Part shown: piece by piece, positions 6,680-12,082 of the stretch
Layout of the letters: each line of letters starts with the position of its first letter
Position numbering within the stretch: the stretch's first letter is position 1
NCBI GenBank assembly: GCA_902766115.1
Contig: CACXCL010000034.1
Span: 1-12,814, forward strand
Length of the DNA stretch: 12,814 nucleotides
Direction: 5' to 3'
Source of the DNA: an uncultured Ruminococcus sp.
Lineage (GTDB): Bacteria; Bacillota; Clostridia; Oscillospirales; CAG-272
The notes under the pieces: generated by a model
What the model was told of the DNA's origin: nothing
The model's input: only the letters and a program-made list of their open reading frames with translations
Database searches by the model: none
Position numbers and translations under genes: made by a program

Positions 6680-7066
6680 TTATTGCTCTCTTTGTTCCTC
6701 CGGAAAAGCAAGCGCGAACAGCTCACGCAGCCGCCCGTCCTCTCCGGCGAGATACAAAAACCCGAACAGCGCCTCGAGCCCCGTGGCGCGCCTGTACTGC
6801 ACCGGCGCGGCGTGCTTCGGCACCGCCGAATGATGGTCGTTCCTGCCCCGGCGGAACAGATCCGCCTCCTCTTCCGTCAGGTGGGGCAGAATGCGCTCCG
6901 CCGCGTCCGACTGGGATCCCGCCGTCACGTACTCAAGCGACCGGACGCTTGGACTTTTCACCCCGCTCCGCACCAGCCGCTCCCGGACCAGTACCTCGTA
7001 AACCGCGTCCCCGAGATACGCCAGGGAAAGCACCGGCGTGCCCAGCGCCGCCTCTCTGTCCGTCAT
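6680..7066 (-). CDS. mrnC: Mini-ribonuclease III
   Basis: The start is taken as the ATG at 7066, which overlaps the tmk stop codon as ATGA and has GGAGG in front; an upstream in-frame extension would lie inside tmk. The 128-residue product is a lone RNase III catalytic domain without a dsRNA-binding domain, as in B. subtilis MrnC. LAYLGDAVYE (15-24) supplies the acidic residues Asp20 and Glu24. RRGRND (72-77) and P83-K84 form the conserved basic middle, and TGLEALFGFLYL (95-106) holds Glu98 of the second catalytic motif. The enzyme trims 23S rRNA precursor ends in Firmicutes and acts as a dimer. Translational coupling to tmk is suggested by the 4-base overlap. Confidence 0.93.
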   Translation of the reverse strand: MTDREAALGTPVLSLAYLGDAVYEVLVRERLVRSGVKSPSVRSLEYVTAGSQSDAAERILPHLTEEEADLFRRGRNDHHSAVPKHAAPVQYRRATGLEALFGFLYLAGEDGRLRELFALAFPEEQREQ

Positions 7067-7731
7067 AGCTTCGCCTCCGGTCCCGCGAGAGACGCGATCT
7101 CCCGGCTTATGTCTTCCGGAGCGCGCATAACGCCCCCCGGGGCGCATTCCACAACGCTCCAGCTCAGCAGATCCGCCATGAAGAGCGAGTTCTCGTAGAC
7201 CCGCCGCATGAACTCGCCGTCTGCCTCGTGCGCGTCCGCCCCGCCGCCGTTCCGTGCCGCCCTGAGCTTTTCCGACACCTCCGGCGGCACGTGGAGGAAC
7301 ACCACGCGGTCCGGCTCCGGGACGCCGAGCCTGCCGTACTCGTATTCCGTCACGTAGCGGACGAACTCGCGCTTCTCCGCCTCGCTTTCCATCATGGCGG
7401 ACTGATATATCAGGCTCGACGTGACGTACCTGTCCAGCAGGACCGTCATGCCGGCGTCAAGCTTCCCCCTCAGGAGGGTGTGGAACGTCACGGCGCGGTC
7501 CAGCGCGTAGAGCCCGTTCACGAAATACGGCGACAGTGTCTTCGGATCGCCGTAGGCGCCTCTGAGATACTCCTCCACCGGGGCGCCCTGAACCGTCCCG
7601 TAGCTGGGAAAGTGGTGGTGGTACAGCGGCCGCCCCGCCGCGGCGTATTTCTCCGTCAGCAGACCGACCTGGGTGGTCTTACCGATGCCGTCCCCCGCCC
7701 CTTCGATCACTATAAGCTTCCCTTTTTCCAT
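7063..7731 (-). CDS. tmk: Thymidylate kinase (dTMP kinase)
   Basis: The 222-residue product phosphorylates dTMP to dTDP with ATP in the cytosol. Evidence: LIVIEGAGDGIGKTTQ (6-21) is the P-loop, HFPSYGTVQGAPVEEYL is the dTMP-binding N-terminal part, FVNGLYALDRA (70-80) is a conserved nucleotide-binding helix, and LLDRYVTSS (98-106) is the DRY(S/T) motif with Asp100-Arg101. The P-loop carries one residue more than the usual EGxDGxGKTT. I believe this variant occurs in a clostridial branch of the family, but this is from memory. The ATG at 7731 has GGAGG (plus-strand 7739-7743) seven bases upstream. First gene of the operon that continues into mrnC, the tautomerase and the flavin reductase; divergent from rlmB. 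Confidence 0.93.
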   Translation of the reverse strand: MEKGKLIVIEGAGDGIGKTTQVGLLTEKYAAAGRPLYHHHFPSYGTVQGAPVEEYLRGAYGDPKTLSPYFVNGLYALDRAVTFHTLLRGKLDAGMTVLLDRYVTSSLIYQSAMMESEAEKREFVRYVTEYEYGRLGVPEPDRVVFLHVPPEVSEKLRAARNGGGADAHEADGEFMRRVYENSLFMADLLSWSVVECAPGGVMRAPEDISREIASLAGPEAKL

Positions 7732-7763
7732 GGCGCGTCCTCCGTCGGTGTTTTGTCACCTAT

Positions 7764-7792
7764 ATACTACCACATCCCGCGGCGAAATTCAA
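7764..7792 (-). promoter_or_regulatory. Promoter of the tmk operon
   Basis: On the minus strand TTGAAT (7787-7792) and TAGTAT (7764-7769) are 17 bases apart. The start point would fall near 7757, giving a short leader of about 25 bases that includes the GGAGG of tmk. Confidence 0.65.
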
Positions 7793-7853
7793 GGCAAACC
7801 GCCGCCGGGCCGCACCCCGAATATACTTTATTACATAAAATAAAATTTCCGGG

Positions 7854-7887
7854 TGTACAAAACGGGAAAAATATGATACAATATAAT
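7854..7887 (+). promoter_or_regulatory. Candidate promoter of the rlmB transcript
   Basis: TGTACA (7854-7859) lies 17 bases before TACAAT (7877-7882), and a perfect TATAAT overlaps at 7882-7887. The -35 element is poor, so the exact hexamers are uncertain, but this AT-rich spot is the only good candidate ahead of rlmB in the divergent intergenic region. Confidence 0.5.
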
Positions 7888-7949
7888 GACCGTATTGTTG
7901 GCGCACGGCAAAAACGGCGCCGTCACATCACATGATATGAGAGTCGATA

Positions 7950-8717
7950 ATGGATCATGAAAACAAACGGCCCGCCGAGGGGATAACGGCGGGCAGAAAC
8001 GCGGTGCGCGAGCTTCTTCTCTCGGGCAGGAGCGTGGACAAGGTCTGCGCCGCCCGGGGAGACGCCAGAGTCCGCGAGATCGTGGACCTGGCGAAGAGCG
8101 CCGGGGTCCCCGTGGTCGACGCGGACTGGGACAAGCTCGATTCCCTGTGTCCCGGCGTACGCCATCAGGGAGTGGTCGCCTTCGCCGCCGCCAAGGGTTT
8201 TTCCGACGTTGACGATATCCTCGCGCTGGCGAGGGAGAGAGGCGAGATCCCGCTGATCGTCGTGTGCGACGGCGTGGAGGACCCCCACAATCTCGGCGCG
8301 GTGATCCGCGTGGCGGAGTGCGCCGGAGCCCACGGAGTCATAATCCCCAAAAGGCGGTCCGTCGGGCTGACTCCCACGGTGGCGAAGGCGTCAGCCGGAG
8401 CCGTCGAGTATGTGCCCGTGGCGAGGGTCGCCAACATCCCCTCGCTGATCGAAAGACTGAAGGAAGAGGGGATATGGACCTACGCCGCGGAAGCGGACGG
8501 AGAACCCTACTACGAGACCGATTTCCGCCGTCCCGCCGCCATCGTCCTGGGAAGCGAGGGGCGCGGCGTGTCGGACCTGGTCAGGAGAAGGTGCGACTTC
8601 ACCGTGTCGATCCCCATGTACGGCAAAGTCAACTCACTGAACGTTTCAACCGCGGCGTCCGTGCTTCTGTGCCACGCTGCGAGGATGCAAAGATCCGGCG
8701 GAGCCGGAGCGCGATAA
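7950..8717 (+). CDS. rlmB: 23S rRNA 2'-O-ribose methyltransferase, TrmH/RlmB family (SPOUT)
   Basis: The 255-residue product has an N-terminal substrate-binding domain with the family start GITAGRNAVRELL (11-23), then a SPOUT catalytic domain. Its three motifs are clear: CDGVEDPHNLGAVIR (106-120, with Asn114 and Arg120), IVLGSEGRGV (198-207, with Glu203) and IPMYGKVNSLNVSTAAS (221-237), which forms the knotted S-adenosylmethionine site. RlmB methylates the 2'-OH of G2251 (E. coli numbering) in 23S rRNA; related clostridial enzymes may have another target, so the symbol is a family-level call. Only a weak GAGAG-like ribosome binding site precedes the ATG. In many Firmicutes this gene lies directly beside mrnC on the same strand; here mrnC is about 900 bases away on the other strand. 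The next gene follows after 36 bases. Confidence 0.92.
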   Translation: MDHENKRPAEGITAGRNAVRELLLSGRSVDKVCAARGDARVREIVDLAKSAGVPVVDADWDKLDSLCPGVRHQGVVAFAAAKGFSDVDDILALARERGEIPLIVVCDGVEDPHNLGAVIRVAECAGAHGVIIPKRRSVGLTPTVAKASAGAVEYVPVARVANIPSLIERLKEEGIWTYAAEADGEPYYETDFRRPAAIVLGSEGRGVSDLVRRRCDFTVSIPMYGKVNSLNVSTAASVLLCHAARMQRSGGAGAR

Positions 8718-8753
8718 GACAGAACATTTCCATTCCGATTGGAGGGCAAACAT

Positions 8754-11324
8754 ATGCCAAAGAAACACCCGACAGGTAACGAAGGAGCCCGTGAGAGCTT
8801 TTTCAGCAGGCTGTTCCGACCCGAGACAGACGAGGAAGAAAAGATCGTTCCGGACGGCTCGGATCAGGAGGACGGCAACGCCTTCGGATTCGAGTTCGAA
8901 GACGCGGCGTCCGGCGCGGAGGAGCCTGTGACCGCTCCCTCCGGAGACGCGCCGGAGACGGAAGATATCTCTCTTGCCGATCCGGAAGCCGACGGGCAGC
9001 CCGCGGAGAACGAGGGACCCGCTCCCGCGGAGGAGGACGCCCCGACCGGCCTGTTTGAATTTGAAGACGCCCCCGTGACTCCCGAGGAAGCGGCAGATCC
9101 CTCGACTCCCGAGGAAGCGGCAGATTCCGTGACTCCCGAGGAAGCGGCAGATCCCGCGACTCCCGAGGAAGCGGATGACCCCGCACCCGCGGAAGCGGAT
9201 GGCCCCGCTCCCGCGGAGGAGGACGCCCCGACAGGCCTGTTTGAATTTGAAGACGACCCCGTGACTCCCGAGGAAGCGGATGACCCCGCGCCCGTGGATG
9301 AGCCTGCGCCCCTCGGGGAGCACATTATCGCCGACAGCGCGGACGACGACGGAGAGGAGCGTCCGGACGCGGAGAGCGAATCACCCGTCGCGGAAGACTT
9401 TGAGGCGGGGGAGACCGGATCCGACGAAAACGGGCCGAGGCTCGGTTCCACCGACATGAATCTCCGTATCGCGTTCGGTCTCGAGGACGCCGAGGAAGAA
9501 GAGAGCGTCAGAGAGAAAATGAAGAAAATGGCGGATCGGAACCGCACGGCGAAACGCGCCGGCAAGCCCGTGAAGCTTGACTGCCCGGAATTCACCGATC
9601 CCATGCAGGCGAAGACCATCGCCGCGGGATACCGCAGGAGGGCGAAGATCTATAACGTAAAGCTCCTGCTGTCGCTGATCTTCACCGCGATACTTCTCAT
9701 ATACGAGAACATCCCCACCGTGACGAAGCTCTTCACGGGGAGCGCAAAGCAGTTCTCCGGGGTCCTCGACCCCTCGGCGTACCCCGTGGTCTACATAATG
9801 GTCAGCCTGCAGCTCCTGTTCGTCGTCTGTCTCATCGGTTTCAAGGAGATCAAGACCGGGATCAGGAGGATGTTCCTCGGGAACCCCGGCGCCCTGTCTC
9901 TCACCGGGTTATTCGTGGCGTCCTGCACGGTCTATTCCGCCGTCATGGCGCTCGTCGCGGAATCCCGCAACGAACCGGTGCTCTACAACGCCGTCGCCGC
10001 TCTGGCGGTGACCATGGCGATCTTCTGCGCGCGCCTTGACAACAAGCGCGAAATGACCACCTTCTTCGTCTCCGGCTCCAGGCGCGAAAAGTACGTCATG
10101 CGCCGTATGCCCGAGGGCGAGCTCCTCAACGACGAGGACGTCTTCGAGGACGAGGACGGCGAGCCCTGCGAGATCATGAAAATAGAAAAGACCGGATTCG
10201 TGGAATCCTTCTTCACGCGGATGAGGACCCCCGATCCCGCAAAAAACACTTTCATCGTGTCGATAATCGGCGTCGCCGCGGCTCTCGCCGTTCTCGCCGG
10301 AGGGTACGTCCTGATAAACTCCCATTCCGTGAGAGGCGCGTTCACCGTCGCCCTGCTCATCATCATCACGCTGGTGCCGATCTCGGCGTTCTTCACGTTC
10401 AGTTATCCCTTCTTCCGCGCCGCGAGAGTGGCGAAGTCTTATGACAGCGCCATCGTCGGCGACGTGTCCCTGGACGAGTACGCCGGCGCGTCCGTGGTCG
10501 CCTTCGACGACGACAACATCTTCCCCTCCGTGGGCGTCAAGGTGCAGAACATCCGCATCTACAACAACGCGAGGATCGACCGCGTGCTCTACTACGCCGC
10601 AAGCGTGTTCGCTCACGCCGGCGGCCCCCTCGCCGATATCTTCGAGATCGCCACAATGGATATGTCAAAGTCCGGGAGCGTGGAGATCGTCGACGCGGAC
10701 AAAGGATATCTCGCCACCGTCGTTGACGGGGTGAACATCCTGTTCGGCGAGTACGAGGAGCTGAGACGGCGCGGCGCGCCCATCCCCGAGGAAGTGGCGG
10801 TGGACGACGTGGATTTCTCCGACGAGATGAGTATCATGTACATGGTCCGCGAAGACAAGCTGGTGTCAAAGCTGTACATCAAATACGACCTGGACACGGA
10901 TATCGAGCCCGTGCTGAAGCAGTTCAGCGACAGCGGCATGTATATGTGCGTCCGCACCTTCGACCCGAACATCAACGAGGAAATGATCGCCTCCAAGACG
11001 GATCTGAAGGATCCGCCGGTGAAGGTGGTGAGATACAGAGAAGAAAGCGAAGTGGACTCCGTCTCCGAGAGAGCGGACAGCGGTCTCGTGGCGAGCGGGT
11101 CCCCGAAATCGCTCCTCCAGATCATCCCCTGCTGCGACAATACGGTCAGGACGAAACGCGACTGCGTTGCGCTGGGTATCGTCTCGTCCATCATCGGCGG
11201 GATAATCGTACTGCTGGTGTCCGTCACCGGCGGACTCAGCCACCTGAACTCGCTGTTCGTGGCGGCATACCAGGCGGTGTGGCTCATCCCCGCATTCTTT
11301 ATCTCAAAGCTGTTCGTGAGATGA
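8754..11324 (+). CDS. Degenerate P1B-type ATPase-like membrane protein with acidic repeat N-terminus
   Basis: The ATG at 8754 follows GGAGGG (8741-8746). The 856-residue product starts with about 250 acidic Pro/Ala/Glu-rich residues, including TPEEAADP repeats (109-144) and two TGLFEFED motifs. Hydrophobic segments lie near 303-319, 343-363, 381-403, 407-425, then 500-522, 528-550, then 803-825, 833-853. This 4+2+2 order is that of heavy-metal P-type ATPases. Region 426-499 sits where the actuator domain belongs but is short and has no TGE. AKSYDSAIVGDVSLDEYAGA then VVAFDDDNIFPSVGVKV (581-597) lines up with the P-type segment around VVFDKTGTLTxGxPxV, keeping Asp585 only. ASVFAHAGGPLA (616-627) matches the N-domain SExHPLA region. 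ATVVDGVNILFGEYEELRRRG (654-674) matches the VDG...G nucleotide-domain strand. RTFD (734-737) stands for TGD, and no GDGxND is seen. Probably not an active pump; role unknown. Likely co-transcribed with rlmB. Confidence 0.8.
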   Translation: MPKKHPTGNEGARESFFSRLFRPETDEEEKIVPDGSDQEDGNAFGFEFEDAASGAEEPVTAPSGDAPETEDISLADPEADGQPAENEGPAPAEEDAPTGLFEFEDAPVTPEEAADPSTPEEAADSVTPEEAADPATPEEADDPAPAEADGPAPAEEDAPTGLFEFEDDPVTPEEADDPAPVDEPAPLGEHIIADSADDDGEERPDAESESPVAEDFEAGETGSDENGPRLGSTDMNLRIAFGLEDAEEEESVREKMKKMADRNRTAKRAGKPVKLDCPEFTDPMQAKTIAAGYRRRAKIYNVKLLLSLIFTAILLIYENIPTVTKLFTGSAKQFSGVLDPSAYPVVYIMVSLQLLFVVCLIGFKEIKTGIRRMFLGNPGALSLTGLFVASCTVYSAVMALVAESRNEPVLYNAVAALAVTMAIFCARLDNKREMTTFFVSGSRREKYVMRRMPEGELLNDEDVFEDEDGEPCEIMKIEKTGFVESFFTRMRTPDPAKNTFIVSIIGVAAALAVLAGGYVLINSHSVRGAFTVALLIIITLVPISAFFTFSYPFFRAARVAKSYDSAIVGDVSLDEYAGASVVAFDDDNIFPSVGVKVQNIRIYNNARIDRVLYYAASVFAHAGGPLADIFEIATMDMSKSGSVEIVDADKGYLATVVDGVNILFGEYEELRRRGAPIPEEVAVDDVDFSDEMSIMYMVREDKLVSKLYIKYDLDTDIEPVLKQFSDSGMYMCVRTFDPNINEEMIASKTDLKDPPVKVVRYREESEVDSVSERADSGLVASGSPKSLLQIIPCCDNTVRTKRDCVALGIVSSIIGGIIVLLVSVTGGLSHLNSLFVAAYQAVWLIPAFFISKLFVR
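9015..9290 (+). repeat. In-frame repeats in the acidic N-terminus
   Basis: Two levels of repetition lie inside the membrane-protein gene. Four tandem 27-base units at 9078-9185 encode TPEEAADPS, TPEEAADSV, TPEEAADPA and TPEEADDPA, and a fifth copy lies at 9264-9290. A larger block of about 90 bases (9015-9104, residues GPAPAEEDAPTGLFEFED onward) recurs at 9201-9290, 186 bases later. Near-identical DNA implies recent expansion or conversion, so copy number may vary between strains. Confidence 0.85.
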
Positions 11325-11352
11325 CGCGCGGGTGTGACCGGCAATAACACGA

Positions 11353-11386
11353 GGGGAGGATCCCGCGCCGCGCGGGAGGTCTCCCC
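11353..11386 (+). terminator. Two-part hairpin after the membrane-protein gene
   Basis: Outer arms GGGGAG (11353-11358) and CTCCCC (11381-11386) enclose an inner stem TCCCGCG/CGCGGGA (11361-11367 with 11371-11377). It is 28 bases after the stop codon and is followed by TTTAT, so it probably ends the rlmB transcript. It is also the first of a run of six hairpins. Confidence 0.5.
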
Positions 11387-11519
11387 TTTATACTCGCCGC
11401 ATAGCGGCGAGTATAAAGGGCTCTCACCGCGGAGCGGTGAATATCGCATCGCCGTCAGGCGATATATCGAATTTTCCGCCGGAGGCGGGAAATATATCGA
11501 GCCGTCCCGCAGGGACGGC
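11384..11519. repeat. Tandem array of stem-loops with different stems
   Basis: Five further hairpins follow in a row: 11384-11420 (17-base-pair perfect stem, loop ATA), 11424-11440 (TCACCGC/GCGGTGA, loop GGA), 11448-11463 (ATCGCC/GGCGAT, loop GTCA), 11471-11493 (10 pairs, one G-T, loop GGA) and 11501-11519 (GCCGTCCC/GGGACGGC, loop GCA). The stems differ in sequence but remain paired. Most loops are three bases. The motif ATATCG recurs at 11441, 11464, 11494 and 11520, marking the joints. There is no coding potential that I credit. Confidence 0.8.
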
Positions 11520-11590
11520 ATATCGCCCGGTTTGGCGCGCGGAGGGGTGCAAACCCACCGCCGCGCTGCCGGGGCAGTAGGATAAACTTA
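11520..11590. other. GC-rich spacer after the hairpin array
   Basis: A short tract with no gene. It includes a GGGGTG and a CACC-type pairing and a GCGGC-rich patch, possibly a degraded further hairpin of the array. Nothing more can be supported. Confidence 0.3.
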
Positions 11591-11668
11591 GGAAAAACGG
11601 CGTTTATCGCCTGTTTTCGGGCAAACAGGCAGTTCCCGAGCGGTTTTGCGGGACAATCGCCTGTTTGC
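11591..11668. repeat. Structured intergenic repeat, copy 1
   Basis: This copy starts with GGAAAAACGGC and contains a 55-base core (11614-11668) identical to 11732-11786 except at one position (G643/A761 in the last three digits). It folds as two hairpins: an AAAAC-GGCG/CGCC-GTTTT stem with a bulge (about 11594-11617), and a longer one with perfect outer arms GCAAACAGGC (11621-11630) and GCCTGTTTGC (11659-11668) around an inner CCCG/CGGG pairing. The short GCCTGTTT at 11609-11616 could pair instead with AAACAGGC at 11623-11630, so two folds compete in this copy. Confidence 0.8.
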
Positions 11669-11712
11669 TCGAGTGGCAGCGGTCGAAAAACGCAAGCGAG
11701 CGCATATTCTTC

Positions 11713-11786
11713 GGAAAAACGGCTTTGCCGTTTTTCGGGCAAACAGGCAGTTCCCGAGCGATTTTGCGGGACAATCGCCTGTTTGC
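11713..11786. repeat. Structured intergenic repeat, copy 2
   Basis: This is a direct copy of the element at 11591-11668. The first hairpin here is a perfect 9-pair stem (AAAAACGGC 11715-11723 with GCCGTTTTT 11727-11735, loop TTT), differing in sequence from copy 1 but still paired. The second hairpin (outer arms 11739-11748 and 11777-11786) is nearly unchanged. Its T run could also give some transcription termination on either strand. Confidence 0.8.
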
Positions 11787-12080
11787 GGGCACCGCAACAG
11801 GGGAGAAGTGCCCAAACCCTTTCGTACTGCCTCTCCGTAGTGGTTGTCGGAGCTCTGCTCCGGTTCGTCCGAGGGAATGAAGGGTTTTCTCGCCCCCTTG
11901 CCTGTTTTTCTTTCCGCCGTTGCCCTTGCACTTCAATCCTTTGCTCTGCAAAGGGAAGAGAAAGGGCGACAAAAACTCGAAGCGGTAAACTGAAAATCTT
12001 GTAAGTCTCAAAATGATTATGAGACTGTATCTGCTATTTTTGTATAATCAAAATCTTTTTATCCCATCATCCGCCGGTTT
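11787..12080. other. Gene-free structured tract
   Basis: No credible gene. Several nested inverted repeats are present: GGGCAC (11787-11792) with GTGCCC (11808-11813); AAACCCTT near 11814 with AAGGGTTT near 11881, enclosing CGGAGC-TCT-GCTCCG (11848-11862); GTTGCCCTT (11919-11927) with AAGGGCGAC (11962-11970), enclosing CCTTTGC-TCT-GCAAAGG (11938-11954); and AGTCTCA/TGAGACT (12004-12026). The two enclosed hairpins share the TCT loop. From about 12000 the DNA turns AT-rich towards the insertion sequence. Confidence 0.5.
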
Positions 12081-12082
12081 TA

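Noticed and set aside
7228..7935. Plus-strand frame of 235 codons across tmk
   Set aside because: Arg-rich product antisense to the well-supported tmk gene, and it runs through the divergent promoter region.
8646..9323. Long open frame on the minus strand (also 8864-9619 and 8803-9186)
   Set aside because: They mirror the repeat-rich part of the membrane-protein gene. Their low-complexity Arg/Gly or Ser/Ala products arise from GC-rich codon bias, without a ribosome binding site.
11353..11519. CRISPR array
   Set aside because: The units are self-complementary hairpins of differing sequence and length; there are no identical direct repeats with unique spacers of constant size, and no cas genes.
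9909..11521. Large minus-strand frames opposite the membrane-protein gene
   Set aside because: They are antisense to a gene with good start, topology and homology landmarks, and their products show no motif.
11591..11786. Integron attC-like sites
   Set aside because: The hairpins lack the paired core sites and asymmetric bulge pattern expected of attC, and no cassette gene or integrase is present.
11455..12011. Minus-strand frames repeating GNCLFARK-like and LPVCPK-like peptides
   Set aside because: The peptide repeats simply reflect translation of the two DNA repeat copies in different frames. There is no start signal, and the DNA shows structure and not codon bias.
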